Part shown: piece after piece, positions 19,258-27,078 of the stretch
Position numbering within the stretch: the first letter of the stretch is position 1
Layout: each line of letters opens with the position of its first letter
Assembly (NCBI GenBank): GCA_965221585.1
Contig: OZ244898.1
Location: forward strand, 1,612,001-1,676,000
Direction: 5' to 3'
Origin: VXYK01 sp965221585
GTDB taxonomy: Bacteria > Actinomycetota > Acidimicrobiia > Acidimicrobiales > Aldehydirespiratoraceae
Length of the DNA stretch: 64,000 bases
Translations under genes and position numbers: made by a program
The notes under the pieces: model-generated
What the model was told of the DNA's origin: nothing
The model's input: the letters and a program-made list of their open reading frames with translations, nothing else
The model's database searches: none

Positions 19258-19534
19258 CGACCCCGATCGCCCCTTCTTGCTGTAGCTCCCGGCAGATGTC
19301 CACGACCATCTCCAGATCGATTCGCAAACTCTCGGAGATGTCGGAGTAGTAGAGCGTCTCGCCGGTGGCAAATAGGTCGATGATCTCTGAGCGAGCCTGT
19401 TCCACGGTGATCTCTCGCAACACGATCACTTTCTCGACCGCGGCTTCCTCCAAGCGAGCCACTTGCTCCTCAAGGACAGCGACACGGGCCTTCAGTGATC
19501 CGATATCAGGCTGCTCTTCTGCCGCTAGCGCCAT
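19241..19534 (-). CDS. Small coiled-coil plus helix-turn-helix-like protein
   Basis: This 97-aa protein has an N-terminal coiled coil (IGSLKARVAVLEEQVARLEEA) and a C-terminal segment, LYYSDISESLRIDLEMVVDICRELQQEG, that reads like a winged helix. An excellent AGGAGG lies 6 nt before the ATG. It could be a small dimeric DNA-binding regulator. The family is not recognised. It is divergent from the selenoprotein gene at 19732, and the 197-bp region between them contains repeats. Confidence 0.6.
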   Translation of the reverse strand: MALAAEEQPDIGSLKARVAVLEEQVARLEEAAVEKVIVLREITVEQARSEIIDLFATGETLYYSDISESLRIDLEMVVDICRELQQEGAIGVDDDAV

Positions 19535-19648
19535 TTGTCCTCCTGGCTCAATCTACATCCCGGCGGAAACTGTGGGCTGAGAGGCCCGGAAAGTGTCGGT
19601 TGAAACTGTCAGAAACTGTAGGACGCGAGTTGGTCGAGCGAGCGGCTT

Positions 19649-19690
19649 CGATCCGGTCCGACTGTAGCAGTCACTGTTCGCTTCGGATCG
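19649..19690. repeat. Inverted repeat in the divergent control region
   Basis: CGATCCG (19649-19655) pairs with CGGATCG (19684-19690) around a 28-nt middle that itself contains a GACT/AGTC hairpin. Upstream, in the same gap, the octamer GAAACTGT occurs three times between about 19566 and 19618. The region separates the small HTH-like gene (minus) from the selenoprotein gene (plus), so these could be operators or transcript structures. No clear -35/-10 pair was found. Confidence 0.4.
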
Positions 19691-19731
19691 GACGATGATT
19701 CGAATGAACTGGGCGTGTGACAAGCTGGAGG

Positions 19732-20280
19732 ATGGCACGAATCAGAGTCATTGCGGACGACGACTGGGACGGGGAGCTCGCTGAACTGCGCCCTCGGGTG
19801 GTGGACCCGAGGTGGGGTCGGGTCGACAACATCTTGGCGGTCCACTCGTTGAACCCTCGCGGCATGGCTGCGCACCAGAAGCTCTACGAATCAGCGATGG
19901 CCGGAACCGCCACGTTGCGCAAGGTCGAGCGGGAACTGATCGCCCTGGTCGTCAGCCTCACCAACGACTGTCATTATTGAGTGGTTCAACACCGGCGCGG
20001 TCTGCGCCGACTCATCAAGGACGATGAACTCGTGGCGGCCGTCGAGCACGACTGGACTACCGCCCCGCTGTCCTCAAAGCGCATGGCCATGCTGCGTTTC
20101 GCCGTCAAACTCACCGAGACTCCCGCCGCAACCAGCGACGCCGATGTCGAAGCCTTGAGGGAAGCTGGCTTCAGCGACCGCGACATTCTCGACATCGTTG
20201 AAGTCGTCGGTTACTACGCCTACGCCAACCGCATCGCCGACGGTCTCGGCCTCCAGATCGAGGACTGGATCCCCGACTGA
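19732..20280 (+). CDS. AhpD-like peroxidase-related selenoprotein candidate (in-frame TGA = Sec)
   Basis: Reading through the TGA at 19978-19980 gives one continuous 182-residue protein of the carboxymuconolactone decarboxylase/AhpD-like peroxidase-related family. It starts MARIRVI and contains ERELIALVVSLTNDC-HY-U, where relatives have CHYC followed by a basic helix (here QHRRGLRRLI). Cys80 and Sec83 would form the CxxU redox pair. The two halves are in the same frame, with no frameshift. A bacterial SECIS-like hairpin begins 12 nt after the TGA. The start could instead be the GTG at 19717; a GGAGG abuts the ATG. An annotation pipeline would split this into two short genes. The role is probably thiol- or selenol-based peroxide reduction. 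The selABCD genes are not in the window. Confidence 0.85.
19993..20009 (+). promoter_or_regulatory. Bacterial SECIS-like hairpin
   Basis: CGGCGC-GGTCT-GCGCCG forms a perfect 6-bp stem with a GGUCU apical loop, 12 nt downstream of the in-frame TGA. The E. coli fdhF SECIS has the same GGUCU apical element in a 17-nt upper helix placed 11 nt after its UGA, where SelB binds. The size (17 nt), the loop and the distance all agree, so this is strong independent support for selenocysteine insertion. Confidence 0.85.
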
Positions 20281-20308
20281 CCGCATTCACTGTATTTAGT
20301 TCTAATGG

Positions 20309-20336
20309 TTGACAGTGACTTTCAATGTCTCTGTCA
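20309..20336 (+). promoter_or_regulatory. Possible promoter/operator of the HNH gene
   Basis: A consensus -35 TTGACA lies at 20309-20314, within an inverted repeat TGACAG (20310-20315) / CTGTCA (20331-20336). No convincing -10 follows at 16-18 nt (TGTCAC is the best). The arrangement could be an operator overlapping a -35. It precedes the HNH gene start at 20361. Confidence 0.35.
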
Positions 20337-20360
20337 CAGGGGGTCTGTAGGTTTGTAGAC

Positions 20361-21563
20361 ATGCAATCAACCCCCACTCTCGTTGATCCGCAAGCCGCTG
20401 GCGGAGGCTCGGATGGTGGCTGTGGAAACGCAGTGTGTATCGGGCCAGTTGATGTGACGGATTTGTCCGAGGAGACGCTCCGGCAACGGCTGAAGCTGGT
20501 CGGGCGGAGTGAGTCACGCCTCGCGGCGATGAAATCGCAGATCCTTGCTGAGCTGGGCCGCCGCACTACCCCAGCCGATGCGCGACTGATTGCCAGCGAT
20601 GATTTGTTGTCATCGAAGCGCCAGGCCAAACGCGATGTTCAAACCGCGGTGCAGCTCGAACAGTTGCCTGATACAGCCGGTGCGCTGGCTTCGGGCGAAA
20701 TACCGCCTGGGCACGCTCGCTTGATCGCCCGTGCGTCGAGCGAAGGGCCTGTCGACGAGTCCGAGTTGGTCGAGGCTGCTCGCAGCCAGAACTTCGACCG
20801 CTTCGCCAAGACTGTTCGACGACATCAGCAGGCCCAGTCGGGCGACGACGGACAGGCACTGCTTGATCGTCAACGTCAACGGCGCACGGCACGGATCTTC
20901 GAAAGCCCTGACAGCGCCATGTTCATATTGCACGCAGAGTTCGACCAGATCACCGGTGCCCGCATCGCCACGGCGTTGACTGCGAAGGATCGTGAGCTCT
21001 GGCACCACGAGGACCCCAAGTCGCGGCGCAACCCGCGCCAACGTCTAGCCGACGCCGTCGCAGAACTGCTCTGTGACGGGTCCGATTGCTCCGGTAATGA
21101 CAATGGCGCCAGCAAAAAGAAAAACAAGCAGGGCACGAACCTGCTGGTCCTGGCCGACTTCGATGTGATCAAGCAACAGCTGGTCAATGCCCGCCTCGCC
21201 GACGGTTCGCCAATACCGGTCTCAACGCTCAAGGACCTGGCGCTCGAAGCCGAGATTCTGCCGTCCATCTTCGATGCCAAGACCCAGGATCTGTGGCTGG
21301 GACGGTCCAGGCGTGTTGCCTCGGAGGCCCAGAGGATGGCCCTGGTGGCCAGAGACGAGCACTGCATCGGTTGCGAGGCCAACCCGCTGTGGTGCCGCGC
21401 CCATCACATCGAGTGGTGGTCCAAGAACGGACCCACGGACCTCGACAACCTGCTGCTGGTGTGCGACTCCTGCCACAAGAAGATCCATCAACACGGTTGG
21501 ACCGTCCACCGACACCCCACGACCAAGAAGTTCTACCTCAAACCCCCACCCAACCCGGACTGA
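20361..21563 (+). CDS. DUF222 / 13E12-repeat HNH endonuclease
   Basis: I use the ATG at 20361 (MQSTPTLVDPQ), giving 400 aa. The N-terminal two thirds is the DUF222 helical domain (SESRLAAMKSQILAELGRR, LASGEIPPGHARLIARAS). The C-terminal HNH domain is complete: CIGCEANPLWCRAHHIEWW, then GPTDLDNLLLVCDSCHKKIHQ, with zinc Cys pairs and the catalytic HH. Proteins of this 13E12 family are multicopy and patchy in actinobacteria and may be linked to mobile DNA; the biological role is unclear. It lies just 5' of tRNA-Leu(CAA). Confidence 0.9.
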   Translation: MQSTPTLVDPQAAGGGSDGGCGNAVCIGPVDVTDLSEETLRQRLKLVGRSESRLAAMKSQILAELGRRTTPADARLIASDDLLSSKRQAKRDVQTAVQLEQLPDTAGALASGEIPPGHARLIARASSEGPVDESELVEAARSQNFDRFAKTVRRHQQAQSGDDGQALLDRQRQRRTARIFESPDSAMFILHAEFDQITGARIATALTAKDRELWHHEDPKSRRNPRQRLADAVAELLCDGSDCSGNDNGASKKKNKQGTNLLVLADFDVIKQQLVNARLADGSPIPVSTLKDLALEAEILPSIFDAKTQDLWLGRSRRVASEAQRMALVARDEHCIGCEANPLWCRAHHIEWWSKNGPTDLDNLLLVCDSCHKKIHQHGWTVHRHPTTKKFYLKPPPNPD

Positions 21564-21712
21564 GCAATGCAGTCTAGGACTGACTCGGTAACAGGGAGCG
21601 CCTTCGCGGATATGGACCCGACAAACCCAACGCCGAATCCCGGCCAACTGTCCGGACCAGCCGACTGTCGCTCCCTTGAGTGCGCCGTTGAGAGCTCATT
21701 TGAGAGTTCCGG

Positions 21713-21797
21713 TGCCCGGGGCGGGACTTGAACCCGCACGCTCGTATGAAGCAACGGATTTTGAGTCCGCCGTGTCTGCCAATTCCACCACCCGGGC
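21713..21797 (-). tRNA. tRNA-Leu (anticodon CAA)
   Basis: On the minus strand this 85-nt stretch has acceptor halves GCCCGGG and CCCGGGC, discriminator A, D arm with GGAATTGGCAGAC, anticodon arm GCGGA-CTCAAAA-TCCGT (anticodon CAA, reads UUG), a long variable arm and T loop TTCAAGT. CCA is not encoded. Its 3' end faces the accessory patch at 18-21.6 kb, the side on which a tRNA-targeting element would insert, but I found no repeated copy of the tRNA 3' end. Confidence 0.95.
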
Positions 21798-21852
21798 CGG
21801 ATGATCACGCCAAGGCGTCTTGACCTTGTAGGCGCAGCGTAGCCTCTACGAT

Positions 21853-22002
21853 ATGTCGTCGGGCGCTGGATTCCCTCTACGCTCGCGCCGTTTGGCGTGG
21901 GTGCTCGTGGGCCTGGTTGTGATCGTGATTCTGCGGGAAGCATCGATCCGGCGACACATCGAAGATCTGACCGACTGGCCGCACACTCCCCGACCATTCT
22001 GA
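21853..22002 (+). CDS. Possible small single-span membrane protein (49 aa)
   Basis: An ATG at 21853 opens a 49-residue reading frame: a basic start (PLRSRRLAW), one hydrophobic helix (VLVGLVVIVIL) and a polar tail (ASIRRHIEDLTDWPHTPRPF). The positive-inside layout is that of a small membrane protein. There is no clear ribosome binding site and no homology I recognise, so it may be chance. Confidence 0.35.
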   Translation: MSSGAGFPLRSRRLAWVLVGLVVIVILREASIRRHIEDLTDWPHTPRPF

Positions 22003-22239
22003 CCGGCCCGCCCCTCTCACACCCGCCGAAACGATCCGACAACACCTGACAAAAGAACCCCGAGCAGGCCTGACTTCGCCATCACGCTTCGCCATCTCCG
22101 GAGCACAAATCGCAGAAGCAGTGAAACCCTGCGGTGTGCCCGTGAGTCAGACACCCCACAGCACGTATAACGTATATCCCTCTCAGACCCATAGATTTAC
22201 GCGCCCAGTTGTCCGGCCACCGCGGGAGCCTCGAACCAA
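22003..22239. other. Intergenic region before fabD
   Basis: These 237 bases hold no gene I can support. An AT-rich patch GTATAACGTATAT around 22163-22175 stands out in this GC-rich sequence and may include the -10 of the fabD promoter (TATAAC). No good -35 is placed before it. A GGGAG about 11 nt before the fabD ATG is a weak ribosome binding site. Confidence 0.35.
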
Positions 22240-23415
22240 ATGATCGTCTTCACCTACCCAGGACAAGGTTCGCAACGCCCCCAGATGGGTGCACCGTGGG
22301 CTGAGCATCCCTCCTGGGAGCTGGTCGAGGAAGCCTCCGAAGCCGTCGACCGCGATGTGGCGGCATTGCTGCTCGAAGCCGATGCCGACGAGTTGACAAT
22401 GACCCGCAACGCCCAACTCGCCACGTTCGTCATGTCGATGGTGGTGCTCGACGCAGTCAGCCGTCTCGGAGCGGAAGCGGTTGCCCATGCGGGGCACAGC
22501 CTCGGAGAGTACTCGGCGCTCACCGCCTCAGGTGCCCTCGATTTCGGCGACGCGGTGCGGCTCGTCAACGAACGCGGCGACGCCATGCAAGCCGCGGCCG
22601 ACGAACAGACCGGGACCATGGCCGCCCTGCTGGGCCTTGAAGACGACCAGGCTGACATCGCCTGTCGCCGCACAGCCGGTGACGTCTGGATCGCCAACTA
22701 CAACGCACCGGGTCAAGTCGTCATCGCGGGCGTTGCCGAAGACATCGACGAGGCCTGCAAGATCGCCAAAGAGGCCGGCGCCAAACGGGCCATGCGGCTC
22801 CCAGTCGGCGGAGCGTTCCACACGCCGCTCATGGCGCCGGCCAGACGCCGCCTGCGCAAAGCCATCGACCAAGTCGAGTTCCGGCCCCCCGAACAACCCG
22901 TCTACGCCAACCTCGACGCCACGGCCCACGATGATCCCGGCGATTGGCCTGAATTACTCGGCGCGCAACTCTGCTCCCCGGTTCGCTGGCGCCAGACCCT
23001 GCGAACACTCTCCGACGACGGATTCGACACCTTCGTCGAGCTCGGTCCGGGCAATGTGCTCACAGGTCTCGTGAAACGAACCCTCAAGAACGCCAACCGA
23101 GTCAACGTCGCCACGCCGGCCGACCTCGACGGACTCCTGGAATCGCTGGCCGTTCAACTGAGCACCGAAACCCCGGATCTTGAAGGAGAGCATCTCTTCG
23201 CCACCGAACGGCTCGTGGTGTCGCCGGGCGCAGGAGTCTTCAATCTGGCCCCCGGTTGCGAACCGGGTCGCCGTGTGTCCGTGGGAGAGGTCTTGGGTAC
23301 GGTAGGAGGTCAAGAAGTCCTCAGCTCCTTCGCGGGAGAAATAGTCGGGGTACTTGCTCTCAAGGGAGAACGCGTGACTTCACGGCAACCGATCGCTTGG
23401 CTGCGGGTCAACTGA
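22240..23415 (+). CDS. fabD: Malonyl-CoA:ACP transacylase with C-terminal lipoyl-like extension
   Basis: Residues 1-305 are a standard FabD: PGQGSQ start, catalytic Ser87 in GHSLG, catalytic His194 in GGAFHTPLM and ELGPGNVLTGLVKRT at the end. FabD loads malonate on ACP for chain extension. Unusually, about 70 residues follow (322-391) that read like a biotinyl/lipoyl-type swivel fold (LVVSPGAGVF, GRRVSVGEVLG, SSFAGEIVG, GERVTSRQPIAWL) but without the modified lysine. The stop overlaps the fabH start (TGATG). Confidence 0.93.
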   Translation: MIVFTYPGQGSQRPQMGAPWAEHPSWELVEEASEAVDRDVAALLLEADADELTMTRNAQLATFVMSMVVLDAVSRLGAEAVAHAGHSLGEYSALTASGALDFGDAVRLVNERGDAMQAAADEQTGTMAALLGLEDDQADIACRRTAGDVWIANYNAPGQVVIAGVAEDIDEACKIAKEAGAKRAMRLPVGGAFHTPLMAPARRRLRKAIDQVEFRPPEQPVYANLDATAHDDPGDWPELLGAQLCSPVRWRQTLRTLSDDGFDTFVELGPGNVLTGLVKRTLKNANRVNVATPADLDGLLESLAVQLSTETPDLEGEHLFATERLVVSPGAGVFNLAPGCEPGRRVSVGEVLGTVGGQEVLSSFAGEIVGVLALKGERVTSRQPIAWLRVN

Positions 23416-24335
23416 TGGCGGTACGAATCGCCGGGATCGGCACGGCGCTGCCCTCCAAGGTCGTGACCAACGACGACCTCGCAGAGATGATGGACACCAA
23501 CGACGAATGGATCCGCGAGCGCGCCGGGATCGCCTCCCGCCACGTCGGCGGACTCACCTCCGAGATGGGTGTTGAAGCGGGCAACAATGCCCTCAAAGCC
23601 GCCGACCTCACTCCTGACGCCATCGATCTGCTGGTCCTGTCCACAAGCAGTCCCGATCAACGGTTCCCGGGCACCTCGGCACAGATCCATGCAGGCATCG
23701 GGCTGGACTGCGGCGCATTCGACGTCAATGCCGCATGTGCCGGGTTCGCCTACGGCTACGTAGCCGCATACGGGATGATGATGCTGCCCGGCGGGCCCGA
23801 CCGGGTCCTCAACATCGGCAGCGACGCACTGTCGACGCTGGTCGACTGGGAGGACCGGGGAACCGCGATCCTCTTCGGCGACGGTGCCGGAGCGTGCGTC
23901 ATGGAACGCCATCACCAGGGTGAGCTGCTGGCCTTCGACCTCGGAGCAGACGGCAACCTCGCCCCGATCCTCTACTGCGAGCACGGCGACACGATCCAGA
24001 TGGCAGGGCGCGAAGTCTTCAAACGCGCGGTCCGTGCAGTCACAGCCTCAATCAAGACGGCCCTGGAACAAGCCGGCCTCACCCCCGACGATGTCGACGT
24101 GGTCCTCCTGCACCAGGCCAACCTCAGGATCATCGAAGCGGTATGCGCCCGCACCTCCCTACCGATGTCGAAGACCCACAACGTGCTCGAGACCACCGGC
24201 AACACCTCGACAGCCACCATCCCACTGGCGATGGAACAGGCCGCATCGGCCGGTGTTCTCGAACCCGGCAAAATCGTCCTGATGTCCGGGTTCGGAGCGG
24301 GGATGACCTGGGCGACCCTGGTGGTGCGCTGGTGA
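23415..24335 (+). CDS. fabH: 3-oxoacyl-ACP synthase III
   Basis: The start is the ATG at 23415, overlapping the fabD stop, giving MAVRIAGIGTALPS and 306 aa. FabH condenses an acyl-CoA primer with malonyl-ACP to begin fatty acid synthesis. The catalytic triad is present: Cys in NAACAGFAYG, His in LLHQANLRI and Asn in TGNTSTATIP. Length is slightly short of E. coli FabH (317). It overlaps fabG by 4 nt (GTGA). Confidence 0.96.
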   Translation: MAVRIAGIGTALPSKVVTNDDLAEMMDTNDEWIRERAGIASRHVGGLTSEMGVEAGNNALKAADLTPDAIDLLVLSTSSPDQRFPGTSAQIHAGIGLDCGAFDVNAACAGFAYGYVAAYGMMMLPGGPDRVLNIGSDALSTLVDWEDRGTAILFGDGAGACVMERHHQGELLAFDLGADGNLAPILYCEHGDTIQMAGREVFKRAVRAVTASIKTALEQAGLTPDDVDVVLLHQANLRIIEAVCARTSLPMSKTHNVLETTGNTSTATIPLAMEQAASAGVLEPGKIVLMSGFGAGMTWATLVVRW

Positions 24336-25039
24336 GTCGAGTTGTCCTCGTAACGGGCGGCAACCGAGGGATCGGACTCGCCACCGCTAAACGATTCCAA
24401 GCCGCAGGGCATCAGGTCGCGGTGACCTCCCGCTCAGGAACCGGTGATGACCTCGAAGGGCTCTTCGTCGTCCGCTGCGACGTGACCGACAGCGAATCCA
24501 TCGATGCCGCGGTCAGCGAGATCGAGGAGTCGCTGGGCCCCGTCGAAGTCCTGGTGAGCAACGCCGGCATCACCCGCGACGGACTCGTGCTGCGCATGGC
24601 CGACGACGATTTCAGCGAGGTGCTCGACTCCAACCTCACCGGCGGTTTCCGCATTGCCAAGCGGGTCGTCAAGGCGATGATGAGGGCACGGTGGGGGCGG
24701 ATCGTCTTCGTCTCGTCCGTCGTCGGTCTCGGAGGGCAGGCAGGTCAGGCCAACTATGCGGCGTCGAAGGCAGGGATCACCGGCTTGGCCCGTTCGCTCG
24801 CCAAGGAGTTCGCCGGGCGCAACATCACCGTGAACGTCGTCGCGCCTGGCCCGATCGATACCGACATGCTGGCGGCGCTGAGCGACGCCCAACGGACCGC
24901 GATGCTCGATATGGTGCCGATCGGTCGCCTCGGAGAACCCGCCGAGATCGCCGCGGCGATCGAGTACCTCGCCTCTGAGGACGCCGGGTTCGTGACCGGT
25001 ACGGTGCTTCCGATTGATGGCGGCCTGTCTATGGGATGA
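24332..25039 (+). CDS. fabG: 3-oxoacyl-ACP reductase
   Basis: The GTG at 24332-24334 overlaps the fabH stop and gives MSRVVLVTGGNRGIG, 235 aa. It is an NADPH-dependent short-chain dehydrogenase: TGGNRGIG cofactor motif, NAGI, catalytic Ser in VSSVVG, and the YxxxK motif in NYAASKAG. It reduces 3-oxoacyl-ACP. Position between fabH and acpP supports the ACP substrate. Confidence 0.95.
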   Translation: MSRVVLVTGGNRGIGLATAKRFQAAGHQVAVTSRSGTGDDLEGLFVVRCDVTDSESIDAAVSEIEESLGPVEVLVSNAGITRDGLVLRMADDDFSEVLDSNLTGGFRIAKRVVKAMMRARWGRIVFVSSVVGLGGQAGQANYAASKAGITGLARSLAKEFAGRNITVNVVAPGPIDTDMLAALSDAQRTAMLDMVPIGRLGEPAEIAAAIEYLASEDAGFVTGTVLPIDGGLSMG

Positions 25040-25080
25040 CCGTGATGGGCTGACCGTCCATGGGCCGATCGACCATGGGC
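25037..25080. repeat. Short imperfect tandem repeat between fabG and acpP
   Basis: Three consecutive 14-15-bp units end in ATGGGC: TGACCGTGATGGGC, TGACCGTCCATGGGC and CGATCGACCATGGGC. They begin at the fabG stop. The function is unknown; this may be replication slippage. Confidence 0.5.
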
Positions 25081-25135
25081 TAACGGCGTCAAACTGGATA
25101 GCCTCCTATTACCCACATAGCAATGGAGAAAGCAA

Positions 25136-25366
25136 GTGAGTGACAACTTCGAACGATTCACGAATTGTGCAGTAGACGTCCTGTCGGTCGACGCCGATCA
25201 GGTCGTCTTGGACGCAACTTTCGAGTCTCTCGACGCCGACAGCCTCGACCTGGTCGAACTGGTCATGGCTCTCGAGGAGGAATTCGACGTCAACGTCGAA
25301 GAAGAGGAACTTGACGGTGTCCTGACAATCCAAGCTGCCTACGACCTGATCCTCTCCAAGCTCTAA
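25136..25366 (+). CDS. acpP: Acyl carrier protein
   Basis: This 76-aa acidic protein carries the phosphopantetheine attachment serine in DADSLDLVELVMALEEEF. It shuttles growing acyl chains between Fab enzymes. It starts with GTG at 25136 after a GGAG element about 9 nt upstream. The stop codon overlaps the fabF start by one base (TAATG). Confidence 0.96.
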   Translation: MSDNFERFTNCAVDVLSVDADQVVLDATFESLDADSLDLVELVMALEEEFDVNVEEEELDGVLTIQAAYDLILSKL

Positions 25367-26538
25367 TGCCGTCTCGCCGCGTCGCAGTCACAGGCATCGG
25401 CGTCGTCGCCCCGTGCGGAATCGGAGTCGACGCCTTCTGGGACGGTCTGTGCTCCCCCGCCCCGGTCGGGCCGCGCGTGCTTGAGGACTGGGACCCCTCG
25501 CCCTATTTCGAGAATCCCAAAGAGGTCAGGCGCAGTGACCGCTTCACACAGTTCGCGGTCGCAGCCGCCGAGCAGGCGCTGGCGCAGGCCGGTGAGCTGA
25601 CCGTCGACCCAGCGCGCCGCGGCACCTTCATCGGGACCGGCGTCGGCGGTATCGACACACTCGAAACCCAGATCGAGACTCGCCTCAACAGGGGCGAACG
25701 CCGCGTCTCGCCGTTCCTGGTGCCGATGATGATGAGCAACGCGGCGGCCGCCACCCTGTCGATGCGACACGGCTGGCAGGGCCCGTGCGAGAACACCGTC
25801 ACCGCCTGCGCCGCGGGAACCCACGCCATAGGCAACGCGGCACGCCTCATCAGCAACGGGATCTGCGACGCGGTTCTCGCAGGAGGCAGCGAGGCTCCCT
25901 TCACACCGACCGCGGTCGCAGGTTTCGCCAACATGACCGCCCTATCGAGCAGTGGCGTTAGCCGCCCGTTCGATCCGCGCCGAGACGGATTCGTCATGGC
26001 GGAAGGCGCCGGAGTCCTGGTGCTCGAGGAATGGTCTTTCGCAGAGTCCCGGGGCGCAACGATCCTCGGAGAGATCCTGGGTTCGGCCTCCACTGCCGAT
26101 GCCCACCACATCACCGCGCCCGCCCCCGGAGGGACAGGTGCGATCACCTGCATGCGCCTCGCCATCGAGGACGCCGGACTCAGCGCCGATGACATTGTTC
26201 ACATCAACGCACACGGCACCTCAACGGACAAGAACGATGCCGCCGAGGCAGCGGCCATCGCCAAGATCTTTGGCACGCCCGGGCCGATCATCACCTCCAC
26301 CAAGGGCGTCACCGGCCACGCGTTGGGCGGTGCCGGAGCCCTCGAAGCGGTAGCGGTGCTGCTTTCGATGGACCGCGAACTCATCCCGCCGACTGCGGGC
26401 CTCGAGACTCTCGATCCCGAGATGCCCGACATAGACGTTGTGGTCGACCGACCCAGGCCATGGGTGCCAGGCCCGTCGCTGTCGAACAGTTTCGGTTTCG
26501 GCGGCCACAACGGAACGCTGGTAATCGGTCCCGGCTGA
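25366..26538 (+). CDS. fabF: 3-oxoacyl-ACP synthase II
   Basis: This 390-aa elongating ketosynthase has the Cys-His-His triad: Cys in VTACAAGTHA, His in NAHGTSTDKND and His in GVTGHALGGAG. The C terminus is SFGFGGHNGTLV. It is the last gene of the fabD-fabH-fabG-acpP-fabF operon and converges on fabZ. Confidence 0.96.
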   Translation: MPSRRVAVTGIGVVAPCGIGVDAFWDGLCSPAPVGPRVLEDWDPSPYFENPKEVRRSDRFTQFAVAAAEQALAQAGELTVDPARRGTFIGTGVGGIDTLETQIETRLNRGERRVSPFLVPMMMSNAAAATLSMRHGWQGPCENTVTACAAGTHAIGNAARLISNGICDAVLAGGSEAPFTPTAVAGFANMTALSSSGVSRPFDPRRDGFVMAEGAGVLVLEEWSFAESRGATILGEILGSASTADAHHITAPAPGGTGAITCMRLAIEDAGLSADDIVHINAHGTSTDKNDAAEAAAIAKIFGTPGPIITSTKGVTGHALGGAGALEAVAVLLSMDRELIPPTAGLETLDPEMPDIDVVVDRPRPWVPGPSLSNSFGFGGHNGTLVIGPG

Positions 26539-26571
26539 CCTGCTCCCTCGGGCCTTCAGGGGCCGAGGCTC

Positions 26572-27024
26572 CTAGTCGCCACCACCTTCAGCAGCGTCCA
26601 CGATCACGAACATCAACTCGCAGCTGGCGGCGAGTTCTCCATCAACCGTGGCACGCCCCTCACCTTTGCCGGCGCGTGCCGACAATCGGGTCATCCGCAC
26701 CTCGATCGTGAGCGTGTCGCCGGGCACCACCTGCCGCCGGAAGCGTGCTTTGTCAAGACCGCCGAATAACGGAAGTTTGCCCTCGTATCGTTCATCGGTC
26801 AGAACCGCCAACGCTCCCACCTGTGCAATCGCCTCACATATGAGCACTCCGGGGAGCGTTGGGCGGCCTGGAAAATGACCTGCGAAGAAGGCTTCGTCAC
26901 CAGTGAGTCGCCAGGTCCCGACCGCAGATTCACCCGGGACGATGGCACTGATCTCGTCTACGAACAGAAACGGAGATCGGTGAGGCAGAACCTCAACTGG
27001 TGTCGGCAGACTCATCTGGTTCAA
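26572..27024 (-). CDS. fabZ: 3-hydroxyacyl-ACP dehydratase
   Basis: This 150-aa hot-dog-fold protein has the FabZ signatures LPHRSPFLFVDE (catalytic His) and GHFPGRPTLPGVLICEAIAQ (catalytic Glu). It removes water from 3-hydroxyacyl-ACP in the elongation cycle and so completes the set encoded on the other strand. An internal ATG three residues later (MSLPTPVEV) is an equally good start. It lies convergent with fabF. Confidence 0.92.
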   Translation of the reverse strand: MNQMSLPTPVEVLPHRSPFLFVDEISAIVPGESAVGTWRLTGDEAFFAGHFPGRPTLPGVLICEAIAQVGALAVLTDERYEGKLPLFGGLDKARFRRQVVPGDTLTIEVRMTRLSARAGKGEGRATVDGELAASCELMFVIVDAAEGGGD

Positions 27025-27078
27025 GAAGTTGCGCGGTTCAACAAGTTGCGCAACTCAGCAGGTCGCGAGATCACGGGA

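Noticed and set aside
19981..20280. Separate gene starting with the GTG right after the TGA
   Set aside because: The two halves are in the same frame and together make one AhpD-like domain; a SECIS-like hairpin explains the TGA better than two genes or a pseudogene.
20361..21563. Transposase or IS element
   Set aside because: The gene is a DUF222-HNH endonuclease; no terminal inverted repeats or target duplications were found around it.
21820..21852. Promoter (TTGACC ... TACGAT) for the 49-aa frame
   Set aside because: The spacer is 21 bp and the -10 abuts the ATG, so the start site would fall inside the frame.
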